Shown in pieces: positions 27,064 through 36,320 of a DNA stretch of 64,000 nucleotides. Below the pieces are notes generated by a model. That model saw only the letters and a program-made list of their open reading frames with translations. It was not told the origin of the DNA and did not search any database. Each line of letters starts with the position of its first letter. The first letter of the stretch is position 1. The position numbers were made by a program, and so were the translations under genes. Location of the stretch: NCBI GenBank assembly GCA_016874095.1, contig VGVH01000001.1, forward strand, positions 248,001 to 312,000. Reading direction: 5' to 3'. This stretch comes from Gammaproteobacteria bacterium. GTDB lineage: Bacteria; Pseudomonadota; Gammaproteobacteria; Steroidobacterales; GCA-2729495.

Positions 27064-27798
27064 ATGCCTACGAGCGATCCGCTGCTGCCCTCGTCGACTG
27101 TCCCGGGACTGATACCGACCCTGAACCACACGGGCTGGATGACCGAGGGCCTCGACGAGATATCGAAGTCCTTCGTCGCCTACGCCTCGAGCTGCGGCGA
27201 GGAATGCCTCGACATCGGCTGCGCCTACGGCGTGGCGACTCTGCCGGTCCTCGCAGCCGGTGGTCGTGTGTTGGCCGCCGACATCGAGCCGAAACACCTC
27301 GAGATCCTGCGCGAGCGCGTGCCGGTGGAACAGCGGTCGCGGCTGCGCACACAGGTGGCGACGATGCCCGATGTGAAGTTTCCGGCAGCCAGCTTCGGTG
27401 CGATCCTCTGCGCCCGCGCGCTGCACTTCCTGCGCGGCGGCGACATCGGCATCACGGTGTTGCGCATGTTCGAGTGGCTGAAGCCGGGTGGTCGAATCTG
27501 TCTCGTCGCCGACGGCCCCTACACCGGCCCCTGGTATAAACACGCCGCCGAGTACGAGCGGCGCAAGGCCGCAGGTTGCCCGTGGCCCGGCTACGTCGAG
27601 GACTATCGCAGCCTGCTGCCTGCGAGCGCGAACCCGGCAGACCACCCGAGCTTCATCAACCCTCTCGACCCCGACATCCTGCGCCGCGTGGTGAGCGCCG
27701 CCGGGTTCGAGGTGCTGGAAGCCCGCTGGCTCGCGGGTGCGATGCCGAAGAGCCCCGCGAATACGCATGCGGGCGTGGTCGGCGAGAAACGGCGTTGA
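27064..27798 (+). CDS. Class I SAM-dependent methyltransferase
   Basis: A 244-residue cytoplasmic methyltransferase. Motif I is DIGCAYGVATLPVLAAG, the acidic end of strand 2 is AADIEP, motif IV ILCARALHFL, and the post-IV segment LKPGGRICLV. It resembles the UbiE/BioC-like Methyltransf_11 group. The substrate is unknown. The start ATG 27064 lies just after a family A palindrome. An earlier in-frame ATG at 27001 would translate through the repeat and is rejected. Confidence 0.85.
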   Translation: MPTSDPLLPSSTVPGLIPTLNHTGWMTEGLDEISKSFVAYASSCGEECLDIGCAYGVATLPVLAAGGRVLAADIEPKHLEILRERVPVEQRSRLRTQVATMPDVKFPAASFGAILCARALHFLRGGDIGITVLRMFEWLKPGGRICLVADGPYTGPWYKHAAEYERRKAAGCPWPGYVEDYRSLLPASANPADHPSFINPLDPDILRRVVSAAGFEVLEARWLAGAMPKSPANTHAGVVGEKRR

Positions 27799-27847
27799 TC
27801 GTCGGCCTGAGCGGTCGACGTACTGTCAGCTCAGCGCTAAAGAAGCC

Positions 27848-28132
27848 TCAGTCGCGTCTGCCCTGGGCGAGATAGTCGCAGTCGGCGTCGAGATCGCGCT
27901 GAGCAGCTTGCAAGTCCTGGCGTCGGCGACGCCGCGCTCGCCAGGCCACGCCGCCGAATGCTGTCGCAAAAAGCAGCGCGGAAGCCGGCGCGGGTGCCGG
28001 CAGGGTCGGTACGCTGCTTGCCTCTTCGGACACGTCCTTCACCACGGTTGTCGGCACTGACGCAGCCTGGGCCGTGCCGATGCACAGCGCTAACAGCGAG
28101 GCGAACAGTACAGACTGACTACGCGGAAACAT
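27848..28132 (-). CDS. Small secreted protein with PEP-CTERM-like C-terminus
   Basis: A 94-residue protein. ATG 28132 opens a signal peptide (MFPRSQSVLFASLLALCIG, cut near AQA). After a short linker comes VPTLPAPAPASALLFATAF, a hydrophobic stretch and an arginine cluster (RARRRRR). This proline motif, membrane segment and basic end is the layout of PEP-CTERM sorting signals recognised by exosortase, although the VPEP box is altered and a 20-residue acidic tail follows. No exosortase gene is in the window. It may simply be a small membrane protein. Confidence 0.55.
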   Translation of the reverse strand: MFPRSQSVLFASLLALCIGTAQAASVPTTVVKDVSEEASSVPTLPAPAPASALLFATAFGGVAWRARRRRRQDLQAAQRDLDADCDYLAQGRRD

Positions 28133-28272
28133 TCTGCGCTCCCAAGTCGCAGCGCTTTTAGTCTTTGTCGGCACGAACGAGGCGACCGCACCGTATTGTG
28201 GAGTCTCAAATTTACGCCAGAAACCGGCAGTTCAAAACCGGTTATTTGACATAACGCCAGACTGCCCCTGGG

Positions 28273-28560
28273 CTAGTTCAGCCGGTGGTGCACCCCACTG
28301 ATCCGGCTGGTTTCCGCAGGCGATAGCCCTGCCTCACGGGCGAATATCGGGCATTTCCCGATCGCTGCCGTGACCTCGCCGATCACCTCCCGCGCCGGCC
28401 CGATGCCGTGGCGGTCCGCCAGTCGGAGCAGCTCATCCGCGGTGATGCCGTCGTACGCCGCTGCCAGCTGCCAGCGCCCGCCTTCGGGAAGGAGGAAGGC
28501 GAAGTTCTTGGTGTGGTCGTCGCAGTTGCGGGCCATGACGTTCAAAAGGGCTATTCGATC
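28273..28560 (-). pseudogene. Remnant of a HipA-type kinase gene (C-terminal piece)
   Basis: The minus-strand frame encodes about 95 residues matching the C-terminal domain of HipA toxins: LNVMARNCDDHTKNFAFLL with the NxDDH catalytic block, then WQLAAAYD. It then jumps directly to GITADELLRLADRHGI, TAAIGKCPIFAREAGL and a stop. In intact HipA about 90-100 residues separate the AYD and the DGIT-like segment, so there is an internal deletion as well as loss of the N-terminal two-thirds. No start codon belongs to it. It abuts and slightly overlaps the end of oppF, which seems to mark the break point. Confidence 0.75.
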
Positions 28561-29516
28561 AAATGACAGGCGACGCTGACCCCCTCCGCCACAGCCCGCA
28601 GCGCCGGCACCTCGCCTCGGCAGCGGTCCACTGCCAGGGGGCAGCGGGGATGGAACGGGCAGCCAGGCGGGGGATCGGTTGGCGACGGGATGTCCCCCTG
28701 CAGAACGATCCGACCGGCACGCCGCGCCGGATCCGGCTGCGGCACCGCCGACAACAGCGCCTGCGTATAGGGGTGTCGCGGCCGGCGGTAGAGTTCGGCC
28801 GCGGGCGCCATCTCGACGAACCTGCCGAGATACATCACGGCAACGACATCGCTCACGTGCTGGATCACGGCGAGGTCGTGGCTGATGAAGAGAAAGGCGA
28901 TGCCGCGCTCGCGCTGCAGGTTCGCGATGAGATTCAACACCTGGCTCTGCACGGACACGTCGAGCGCGGAGACCGGCTCGTCCGCGACGATCAGCGCCGG
29001 ATCCAGCGCCAGCGCGCGCGCGATGCCTATTCGCTGGCGCTGCCCGCCGGAAAATTCGTGCGGGTAGCGGTTGCGCGCGGACGACCGCATGCCGACGACG
29101 TCGAGTAGCTCGTCCACGCGCCGCTCGCGCTCCACCGGCGTACCGATGCGATGCACTTCCAGCGGCTCGCGGATCGCCTGCGCGACGGTGCGCCGCGGAT
29201 TCAAGCTCGCGTACGGGTCCTGGAAAATGATCTGCATGCACCGCCGGTGCTCGAGCAGCGCGTCGCCGCTCAACGCGGTGACGTTTTCGCCGTCGAGCCA
29301 CACTTCGCCGGCAGTCGGTTCATGCAGCCGCAGGATCGCGCGCCCCAGCGTCGACTTGCCGCAGCCGGACTCGCCGACCAGCCCCAGCGTCTCGCCCCGC
29401 GCCAGCGTGAAGCTCACGCCGTCGACGGCCTTCACCGGCGCACCTGCGCGGCGAAACAATCCGCCACGCGCGGTGAAATGCTTCGACAGTTCGCGGACTT
29501 CGAGGAGTACGGTCAT
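28551..29516 (-). CDS. oppF: Oligopeptide/dipeptide ABC transporter ATP-binding protein, OppF type
   Basis: A 321-residue ATPase that powers peptide uptake with OppD. Walker A is GESGCGKST, the signature FSGGQRQR, Walker [13 protein letters not shown], and the switch histidine ISHDL. The C-terminal region [14 protein letters not shown] carries the cysteines typical of the Opp/Dpp C-terminal extension. The start ATG 29516 overlaps the oppD stop by 4 bases (ATGA). Last gene of the operon; immediately beyond its stop is a HipA remnant. Confidence 0.93.
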   Translation of the reverse strand: MTVLLEVRELSKHFTARGGLFRRAGAPVKAVDGVSFTLARGETLGLVGESGCGKSTLGRAILRLHEPTAGEVWLDGENVTALSGDALLEHRRCMQIIFQDPYASLNPRRTVAQAIREPLEVHRIGTPVERERRVDELLDVVGMRSSARNRYPHEFSGGQRQRIGIARALALDPALIVADEPVSALDVSVQSQVLNLIANLQRERGIAFLFISHDLAVIQHVSDVVAVMYLGRFVEMAPAAELYRRPRHPYTQALLSAVPQPDPARRAGRIVLQGDIPSPTDPPPGCPFHPRCPLAVDRCRGEVPALRAVAEGVSVACHLIE

Positions 29517-30487
29517 GACGGGTGATGACAGGCGACCTGGCTGCCGTCGGCGGCCGTGGTGAGCTGTGGCTCCACAGCGCGACAATCGTCTTTCGCCCGC
29601 GGACAGCGATCAGCGAAGCGACAACCCGGCGGCAGGCGATGCAGCTCGGGCACGCGGCCCGGAATCGTCGGCAACTCGCGCAGCTTTTCGTCGCGGATGC
29701 GCGGCATCGATTCGAGCAACCCTGTCGTGTAGGGATGGCGCGGCGCGCTGAAGAGCTTCGCCACCGGCGCCGACTCGACGATTACGCCGCAGTACATGAC
29801 GATCGCGCGGGCGCAGGTTTCGAAAACCACGCCGAGATCGTGGGTCACGAGCAGCATTGCCATGCGACGGGTGGCCTGCTGGCGCCGGATTTCCTCGAGG
29901 ACCTGCGCCTGTGTCGTGACGTCGAGAGCGGTGGTCGGTTCGTCGGCGATCAGCAGCTTCGGGTCGCAGGACAGGGCCATTGCGATCATCACCCGCTGGC
30001 GCTGGCCACCGGAGAGTTGGTGCGGGTAGTCGTCGAGCCGTTGCTCCGGCTCCGGAATGCCGACGCTCTTCAGCAACGCAAGCGCCGCGTCGCGCGCCTC
30101 GCGCCGGCCGAGCGCGCCGTGGCGCCGCAGCACTTCAGTCATCTGGCTGGCCACGGTGAACACCGGGTTCAGCGCCGTCATCGGCTCCTGGAAGATCATC
30201 GCCAGCGCGCGGCCGCGGATGGCGCGCAACCCGGACTCGGGCATGGCGAGCAGGTCCTGGCCCGAAAGGCGCACGCTGCCGGCGGCGTAGCGGCCCGGCG
30301 GACTTGGCACGAGCTTGAGGAGCGACAGCCCCGTCACCGTCTTGCCGCAGCCGGATTCGCCGACCAGGCCGACGGTCTCGCCTGCGCCGATCGTGAAGCT
30401 CACCCCATCGACGGCGCGCACAGGACCGTGCAGCGAGCGGAACTCGACGGTCAGTCCATCGACTTCGAGCAGCGGCGCAGCGCTCAC
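29513..30487 (-). CDS. oppD: Oligopeptide/dipeptide ABC transporter ATP-binding protein, OppD type
   Basis: A 324-residue ABC ATPase with Walker A GESGCGKT, signature [16 protein letters not shown] and the C-terminal cysteine-rich [14 protein letters not shown] segment. The start is GTG 30487, overlapping the oppC stop (GTGA). The frame runs upstream inside oppC but without coding character there. It works with OppF at the cytoplasmic face of the peptide importer. Confidence 0.92.
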   Translation of the reverse strand: MSAAPLLEVDGLTVEFRSLHGPVRAVDGVSFTIGAGETVGLVGESGCGKTVTGLSLLKLVPSPPGRYAAGSVRLSGQDLLAMPESGLRAIRGRALAMIFQEPMTALNPVFTVASQMTEVLRRHGALGRREARDAALALLKSVGIPEPEQRLDDYPHQLSGGQRQRVMIAMALSCDPKLLIADEPTTALDVTTQAQVLEEIRRQQATRRMAMLLVTHDLGVVFETCARAIVMYCGVIVESAPVAKLFSAPRHPYTTGLLESMPRIRDEKLRELPTIPGRVPELHRLPPGCRFADRCPRAKDDCRAVEPQLTTAADGSQVACHHPS

Positions 30488-31371
30488 GCGGACACCTGCT
30501 TCGGATCGAGCGCGTCCTGGAGCGCGTCGGCGAACATGTTGAAGGCGTATACCAGGCCGAACATGAGACAGGACGCGGCGATGAGATTGTTGAAGTGTCC
30601 GCCGAGGAACTCGAGCGTGCTCTCGCTGATCATCAGGCCCCAGCTCATGCCGCCCTTCACGCCGAGACCGAGGAACGACAGGATCACCTCGGCCTTGATC
30701 GCATCGACGAAGGCGAGCGTCATCTGCACGAGCAGGATGTGGGTGGTGTTCGGCAGGATATGGCGGAAGATCGTCACCGTCGGCGGCACGCCGATGGCGC
30801 GCGCGGCCTCGACGAACTCCATGCCGCGCAGCTTGATGACCTCGCCGCGGACCAGGCGGCTGGTGGTCGTCCAGAACGTGGCGATCATCGCCACGTGCAT
30901 CGACCAGGGATTGTCGGCGAGAGCGAAGGCGACGGCGGCGACCAGCAGGTAGAAGGGCATGGCATCGAGCACGCCCATCGCCCAGAGGATCAGCTCGTCG
31001 ATCCAGCTGCCGACGAAGAAGCCGGCGAGCGCGCCCAGCACGCCACCGAGAGCCGCCGCCAGGACGGCGACGACGAGCCCGACCTCGAAGGCGGTCGCCG
31101 TGCTGTAGATCCCGCGCTGGAAGATGTCCTGGCCGATGATGTTGGTGCCGAACCAGTGCTCGGCGGATACAGGCGCCCACTTGCTGCCGGTGATCTCAGC
31201 CCACTCGGTGGCCCACAGCCCCAGCCACACACCGAGCGCGGCGACCAAATACGCCAGTACCACGGCAAGCCCGATGAGTCCGGCGCGGTCCCGGGCGAGC
31301 TTGCGCACCGCGGCGCTCCACAACGAGCGGGGCGTCGGGTCGGCAAGCGCGTCTGCGATGACGGCGTTCAC
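30484..31371 (-). CDS. oppC: Oligopeptide/dipeptide ABC transporter permease, OppC type
   Basis: A 295-residue inner-membrane permease with about six membrane helices. The N-terminal [20 protein letters not shown] segment and the periplasmic [13 protein letters not shown] block are classic for OppC/DppC. The EAA-type loop is [21 protein letters not shown]. The start is GTG 31371, overlapping the oppB stop by 4 bases. Confidence 0.93.
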   Translation of the reverse strand: MNAVIADALADPTPRSLWSAAVRKLARDRAGLIGLAVVLAYLVAALGVWLGLWATEWAEITGSKWAPVSAEHWFGTNIIGQDIFQRGIYSTATAFEVGLVVAVLAAALGGVLGALAGFFVGSWIDELILWAMGVLDAMPFYLLVAAVAFALADNPWSMHVAMIATFWTTTSRLVRGEVIKLRGMEFVEAARAIGVPPTVTIFRHILPNTTHILLVQMTLAFVDAIKAEVILSFLGLGVKGGMSWGLMISESTLEFLGGHFNNLIAASCLMFGLVYAFNMFADALQDALDPKQVSA

Positions 31372-32321
31372 CGTATCGACACCCGGGGATCGACCGCGCG
31401 GTAGAGGATGTCGGTGATGAGCAGCGTCACAACGAAGAGCAGCGCGGTCAGCCCGACCACCGCCTTCAGCACGGGCTGGTCCCCGCTCACGATGGCCTCG
31501 TAAGCCACCTTGCCCACACCCGGGATGCCGAACGTCGTCTCGATCAGCAGCGCCCCGCCGATCACGATCGAGGGGATCGTGAACATGATCCGGGTGATGA
31601 TCGGGATGGCGCAGTTCTTGAGGATGTTGCGATAAAACAGGCGGGCCGGCGGCGTGCCGTAGGCGCGGGCCGTGCGCACATGATCGCGGTTCAGTTCCTC
31701 GACGATCACCGCACGATAGAAGCGCGTGCTGTAGCCGAGCGCGACGAACATGGTCGCGAGCGTCGGCACGGCGATGTGCCGCAGGTACTCAGCGAGGTTC
31801 TCGGCCTTCCAGCCGCGGACCGGAAACCAGTCGAGCCCATAGCTGGTGCAGAACCAGATCTGGAACGCGAAGATCACGATCAGGAAGCTGATGCTCATCC
31901 CGATCACGGCCAGTCCCATGATCAGCTTGTCGGGCCAGCCTCCGCGGAAATAGCCGGCCGTCAGCGCCAGACCGATCGCGAGGAGGTTGCCGAGGATGAA
32001 GCCCGGCAGCTCCAGCGCCAGCGACACCGGGATGGTGCGCGCCAGCACCGCGTTGACCTCCTCGCCGGTGGAGTCCGAGTTGCCGAAATCCAGCGTGACG
32101 AGCTGACGCAGGTACTCGACGTAGCGGGTGACGAAGGGCCGGTCGTAGCCGAGTTCGTGGCGGATCTCCGCGATCTGTTCGGGCGTCGGGTTCTTGCCCA
32201 GCAATTGGTAAGTCTTGTCCGGGCCGAAGTACACCATCAGCGTGAAGCTGAGCAGCGTGACACCGAGGATCAGCGGCAGGCCGGCCAGCAGCTTCCGCAG
32301 GGCGAAGCGGAGCAGATCCAT
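31368..32321 (-). CDS. oppB: Oligopeptide/dipeptide ABC transporter permease, OppB type
   Basis: A 317-residue permease. Typical features are the N-terminal membrane helix with GVTLLSFTLMVYFGP, the extracellular stretch QLVTLDFGNS, and the coupling loop ARAYGTPPARLFYRNILKN. The start ATG 32321 lies 4 bases after the substrate-binding protein's stop; the longer frame upstream overlaps that gene and is rejected. Confidence 0.93.
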   Translation of the reverse strand: MDLLRFALRKLLAGLPLILGVTLLSFTLMVYFGPDKTYQLLGKNPTPEQIAEIRHELGYDRPFVTRYVEYLRQLVTLDFGNSDSTGEEVNAVLARTIPVSLALELPGFILGNLLAIGLALTAGYFRGGWPDKLIMGLAVIGMSISFLIVIFAFQIWFCTSYGLDWFPVRGWKAENLAEYLRHIAVPTLATMFVALGYSTRFYRAVIVEELNRDHVRTARAYGTPPARLFYRNILKNCAIPIITRIMFTIPSIVIGGALLIETTFGIPGVGKVAYEAIVSGDQPVLKAVVGLTALLFVVTLLITDILYRAVDPRVSIR

Positions 32322-32325
32322 GGGA

Positions 32326-34188
32326 CTAGATCTCCTGCCCGAGATCGGCCGGCCTCGCGCTCTCACCCTTCGGCAGCACATCGACGAACTTGATCCAGAA
32401 CCCGCCGGTGATTTCGCGGTCGGGCAAGCCGACCACGTTCTTGTGCCATAGGTAGGTGCGCGTTCGCGACAGTCCGGTCATGCCGACGCAATCCTGGAGC
32501 AGGATCTCGTTCATGCGCCGGTAGATCGCCGTGCGCTCGGGGCCCGGCAGCATGACCGAAGCCTCCTCGTAGAGCCGGTCGAACTCGGGGTTCCTGTAAT
32601 TCGCGTCGTTCGACCCCGGTGAACCGTTTGGCCCGTAGAACAGCTGCAGGGTGTTCTCGGCGTCCGGGAAATCCAGGCCCCAGCCCTTGGAGATCAGTGG
32701 CAGTTCGTTCTGCTTCCACGCACGGCTCAGGTCGCCGAAAGTCGCATAGTTCTTGTTGATCACCTTCTCGGTCGGGTAGCCGATGTCGATCAGCCAGGCG
32801 CGCAGCTGCTCGAACATCATCCGCTGCTTCACGCCGGCGGAGTTGCCGTAGACGAACTCGGGAAGATTGCCGGCATTCCAGCCGTTTTCGGCGAGCAGGC
32901 GGCGCGCACCGGGCACGTCGCGGGTGATGGTGTCGACCGGGGTGTCGGGATCGAATTCGGCCGTAACTGGCACGATCACGCCCGGGAACACGCGTGCCAG
33001 GCCGCCGTACCAGCTCTCGTTGCGGGCCGGCCAGTCGAAGGCTTTCATGATCGCGCAGCGCAAAGCCTTGTTGCGCCCGGCCTGGACCGGGTCGGGGTGG
33101 TAGCCGTAGCGGGGGTCGCTGAAGTTGAAGACCTCGAACACGAAACCGGCCTCGAGGCCGACGATCAGCTGGTAGCGCTCGGCATACTCCGGCTTCAACC
33201 GGGGCGGGGAGCGGGAAGCCAGAATTTCATCGAGCTTCTCCGGCGGCACCGCCGCGTACTGGATCTCGTCCCCCTTCGTGAGGGAGTTCCAGCGCGAGGC
33301 GTCGTCGCTCGCGAAGTCGAAAATCACGCGATCGACAAACGGCGGCGAGCGGCCGGCGATGCGCTCGACGCCGCTGTAGCGCTGCGTCGCCGGGTCGTAG
33401 CCCTCGTAAGCCAGGTCCACCGGCTCCTGCCGATAGTGCGGGTTGCGGTCGAGTACCGCCCGGGCACTGTCGTACGACACCAGCTTGAAGGGCCCCGAAC
33501 CGACCGGGTGCACGCCGAACTCGCGGCCGTAGCGCTCGACCGCCTCGCGAGGAATCACCCCGGAATAGCCCTGCGCAAACGTATCGAGCAACTGCGGATA
33601 AGGGCGGGTGAGCCTGACCTGGATCGTGTAGCGGTCGAGGGCGAGCAGTCCGGGGACTTCCTTCGCATGGTCGGAGCCCGCGTCCTTCCACTCGTCCAGT
33701 CCCACGATCCGCCCCTGCCAGAACCAGGCGCCCTGCGGCCGGTTCTTCGGATCGAAGTTGCGCTTCAGCGAATAGACGAAGTCCGCCGCTGTCACTTCGC
33801 GGCCTCGACCCTGCGGAAAGCAGGCGTCGTCCTGGAACCGCACACCGCGCTTGATGCGAATGGTGTAGGTGAGCCGGTCCTCCGAAATCTCGGGCCAACC
33901 GTCGGCGAGATTGGTTTTCAGTTCGTAGGGACGGGCGAGGTACTTGTAGGCGTAGAGCGTGTCGAGCGTGTTCTCGAGGATATGGTTCGCGTAGATGTTG
34001 GCCGCCTGCACCGGGTCGAGGCTCGCCGGCGATTCATCCATCGAGTGGTGGTAAACCTTGAGTCCCGCATCGGGATCCTGGGTCAGCGGGGCAGGGACGG
34101 AAGCGTCGTCGCAGGCGGTGACCGGTGCACAGAGCAGGGCAAGCAGAAGTGTGCGGTATCGGGTGCTGGTCACGCGCATCGGCGGCAT
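32326..34188 (-). CDS. oppA: Peptide ABC transporter substrate-binding lipoprotein (SBP family 5)
   Basis: A large (about 620 residues) periplasmic binding protein of the OppA/DppA family and the first gene of the opp operon. The ATG at 34188 (alternatively 34179) opens a lipoprotein signal ending VTAC. A TTG at 34230 gives a longer frame but leaves the signal far from the N-terminus. Family features include PASLDPVQAANIYANHILENT, VGSGPFKLVSYD and YPQLLDTFAQGYSGVIPREA. Upstream is a 265-bp AT-rich divergent region with the ACTGTCTATTTAAAT motif about 60 bases before the start. Confidence 0.9.
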   Translation of the reverse strand: MPPMRVTSTRYRTLLLALLCAPVTACDDASVPAPLTQDPDAGLKVYHHSMDESPASLDPVQAANIYANHILENTLDTLYAYKYLARPYELKTNLADGWPEISEDRLTYTIRIKRGVRFQDDACFPQGRGREVTAADFVYSLKRNFDPKNRPQGAWFWQGRIVGLDEWKDAGSDHAKEVPGLLALDRYTIQVRLTRPYPQLLDTFAQGYSGVIPREAVERYGREFGVHPVGSGPFKLVSYDSARAVLDRNPHYRQEPVDLAYEGYDPATQRYSGVERIAGRSPPFVDRVIFDFASDDASRWNSLTKGDEIQYAAVPPEKLDEILASRSPPRLKPEYAERYQLIVGLEAGFVFEVFNFSDPRYGYHPDPVQAGRNKALRCAIMKAFDWPARNESWYGGLARVFPGVIVPVTAEFDPDTPVDTITRDVPGARRLLAENGWNAGNLPEFVYGNSAGVKQRMMFEQLRAWLIDIGYPTEKVINKNYATFGDLSRAWKQNELPLISKGWGLDFPDAENTLQLFYGPNGSPGSNDANYRNPEFDRLYEEASVMLPGPERTAIYRRMNEILLQDCVGMTGLSRTRTYLWHKNVVGLPDREITGGFWIKFVDVLPKGESARPADLGQEI

Positions 34189-34247
34189 TCTGCCAGAGGC
34201 GCCAGCGCGACCGCCGAACGGTATTTTCAATATGACCAGTTAATGAC

Positions 34248-34262
34248 ACTGTCTATTTAAAT
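34248..34262 (+). promoter_or_regulatory. Putative operator ACTGTCTATTTAAAT upstream of opp operon
   Basis: An exact 15-base match, in the other orientation, to the site overlapping the DUF885 start (26139-26153). It lies in an AT-rich stretch (34215-34330) between the oppA and dtd genes in an otherwise GC-rich chromosome, so it could serve either gene. Confidence 0.45.
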
Positions 34263-34453
34263 TATCTAAATGGCTATACTATTGACCTACAAATAGAATA
34301 TTTTTTCCACTTGAGTTCTTTTAAAGCCCTCTAACTTCATCTATTTCCCCACATGTCGCACCAAAAGACCAATCCTGACCAATCCCGGCGAATTTGGACC
34401 CGGCTGGTCCCGTTTTTGGCGCATCGCAGGCCCGGCCCGTATCCTCCGCGGAG

Positions 34454-34915
34454 ATGATCGGATTACTGCAACGGGTCTCGGAAGCGGCGGTGCAGGTGCA
34501 GGGCGAGCTGGTCGGGAAGATCGGCGCGGGACTGCTGGTGCTGGTCGCGGTGGAGCGGGGCGATGGCCCGGACCAGGCACGCCGGCTGGCGGAACGGCTG
34601 GTGGCGTACCGGGTGTTTGCCGACACTGCCGGCAAGATGAATCTCGATGTCCGGCAGGCTAACGGCGGGTTGCTGCTGGTACCGCAGTTCACCCTGGCCG
34701 CCGATACCGACAGCGGCAACCGGCCGAGTTTCAGCGGTGCGGCGGACCCGGCCGACGGCGAGCGGTTGTTCGTGGAGCTGGTGCGTCAGGTGTCGCTGCT
34801 GTGCCCGCGCGTGGCGACCGGGCGTTTCGGCGCTGACATGGCGGTGAGCCTGGTGAACCAGGGTCCGGTAACGTTCCGGCTGCGGGTAGCGCCGGCCGCC
34901 GCCACGCAACACTGA
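34454..34915 (+). CDS. dtd: D-aminoacyl-tRNA deacylase
   Basis: A 153-residue enzyme that removes D-amino acids, and glycine mischarged on tRNA-Ala, from tRNA. Start ATG 34454. The N-terminus MIGLLQRVSEAAV, the active-site LLVPQFTLAADT, NRPSFSGAADP and the C-terminal VNQGPVTF with the cross-subunit Gly-cisPro are all present. The usual length is about 145-150. Transcription is divergent from the opp operon, and tatA follows after 68 bases. Confidence 0.95.
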   Translation: MIGLLQRVSEAAVQVQGELVGKIGAGLLVLVAVERGDGPDQARRLAERLVAYRVFADTAGKMNLDVRQANGGLLLVPQFTLAADTDSGNRPSFSGAADPADGERLFVELVRQVSLLCPRVATGRFGADMAVSLVNQGPVTFRLRVAPAAATQH

Positions 34916-34983
34916 GGCGCAGGTCCGGGGGCTGACCCCCCGGTTTGCCGTATCATTGCCGCCCCGGCGAACGGAGTAGCAAC

Positions 34984-35211
34984 ATGGGTTCCTTGAGCAT
35001 CTGGCACTGGCTGATTGTGCTGCTGATTGCAGTGCTGATTTTCGGCACGAAACGGCTTGGTTCCATCGGCACCGACCTGGGTTCAGCGGTGAAGGGCTTC
35101 CGCAAGGCAATGAACGACGACGAGGAAGAGCCCAAGAAGCTGAAGCAGCAGGAGGCGGATGCGGATTTCGCGGACGACCGGGAGAAGGACACCTCCGGCA
35201 AGTCGTTGTAA
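34984..35211 (+). CDS. tatA: Sec-independent translocase subunit TatA
   Basis: A 75-residue pore-forming subunit of the twin-arginine translocase. One membrane helix ([14 protein letters not shown]) is followed by the FGTKRL hinge and an amphipathic helix ([19 protein letters not shown]), then a charged acidic tail. The start ATG 34984 is preceded by GGAG. TatB begins 6 bases after the stop. Confidence 0.95.
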   Translation: MGSLSIWHWLIVLLIAVLIFGTKRLGSIGTDLGSAVKGFRKAMNDDEEEPKKLKQQEADADFADDREKDTSGKSL

Positions 35212-35217
35212 CCGGCC

Positions 35218-35520
35218 ATGTTCGACGTAAGTTTCTGGGAGCTCGCGATTATTTTAGTGGTCGGGCTCCTGGTGCTGGGGCCTGAGCGGCTGCCGGCCGT
35301 GGCCCGACAGCTCGGATCCTGGGCCGGCAAGGCCCGCCGCATGGCCCGGGTCCTCACCACCCAGATACAGGACGAGATGAACGCCGTCGACCCGCGCCGG
35401 ATCATGGATCCGCCGCCGGCGACGACTGCTTACAACCGCCCGGGGGTGGACGACCTGAAGCCCCGCGACGTCGCCTCCGAAGAAGCGGCGCAGGCCGCGG
35501 CCCGCGACGCCCAGCCCTGA
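35218..35520 (+). CDS. tatB: Sec-independent translocase subunit TatB
   Basis: A 100-residue receptor subunit of the Tat system. It starts MFDVSFWELAIILVVGLLVL with the conserved glutamate in the membrane helix and LGPERLPAVARQLG at the hinge, then an amphipathic helix and a proline-containing tail. It forms the substrate-recognition complex with TatC. It is shorter than E. coli TatB (171) but within the family range. Confidence 0.94.
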   Translation: MFDVSFWELAIILVVGLLVLGPERLPAVARQLGSWAGKARRMARVLTTQIQDEMNAVDPRRIMDPPPATTAYNRPGVDDLKPRDVASEEAAQAAARDAQP

Positions 35521-35537
35521 CGCAAGACTGAACCGCG

Positions 35538-36320
35538 ATGACCCCGTCCGGCGCGCCGCAGGAACCGGAAGAGCAGCTCGCCGAGGGCACGCTCATGTCC
35601 CACCTGGTGGAGCTGCGCGACCGGCTGCTCAGGGCGGTCGGGGCGATTTTCTGCCTGTTCCTCGCGCTGGTCGCCTTCTCCCGCGACATCTTCAGCCTCG
35701 TCGCCAAGCCGCTCATGGACCAGTTGCCCGAGGGCACGACCATGATCGCCACCAGCGTCGCCTCGCCCTTCGTGACGCCGATCAAGACGACGTTCTACGT
35801 GGCGCTGTTGCTCGCCATGCCGGTCGCGATCTACCAGGCCTGGGCGTTCGTCGCCCCCGGGCTCTACCGACGCGAGAAGCGTTTCGCCGTACCGCTGCTC
35901 CTGTCGAGCATCGTGCTGTTCTACATCGGCGCGGCTTTCGCCTATTTCCTCGTCTTCCCGACGGTGTTCAAGTTCCTGGCCGCGACCACGCCGCAAGGCG
36001 TGCAGATGATGACCGACATCGCGAGCTACCTCGACTTCGCGCTGCTCACCTGCTTCTCTTTCGGGATCGCCTTCGAGACGCCGGTGGCCACCGTCCTGCT
36101 CGTGGCGTCGGGAATCGTCAGCGCAGAGACGCTGGCCAGGCAGCGGCCCTACGTGTTCCTCGGCGCATTCATCGTCGGCGCGATCCTGACCCCGCCGGAC
36201 GTGCTGTCGCAGGTGATGCTCGCCATCCCGATGTACCTGCTCTTCGAGGCGGGCCTGGCGATGTCGCGGCTGATGTATCCGGCCGCAGCGACGCCGGCAT
36301 CGCGGAGCGAACATGCCTGA
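35538..36320 (+). CDS. tatC: Sec-independent translocase subunit TatC
   Basis: A 260-residue membrane protein with six helices that binds twin-arginine signal peptides. Conserved sites are [13 protein letters not shown] near the N-terminus, [18 protein letters not shown] and FGIAFETPV. The last 8 bases overlap the start of the OPT-family transporter gene. Confidence 0.96.
   Translation: MTPSGAPQEPEEQLAEGTLMSHLVELRDRLLRAVGAIFCLFLALVAFSRDIFSLVAKPLMDQLPEGTTMIATSVASPFVTPIKTTFYVALLLAMPVAIYQAWAFVAPGLYRREKRFAVPLLLSSIVLFYIGAAFAYFLVFPTVFKFLAATTPQGVQMMTDIASYLDFALLTCFSFGIAFETPVATVLLVASGIVSAETLARQRPYVFLGAFIVGAILTPPDVLSQVMLAIPMYLLFEAGLAMSRLMYPAAATPASRSEHA

Noticed and set aside
29513-31180. Long frame suggesting an oppD with a 230-residue N-terminal extension
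   Set aside because: The extension overlaps oppC in another frame and is arginine-rich; the GTG at 30487 in a GTGA overlap gives the normal OppD length.
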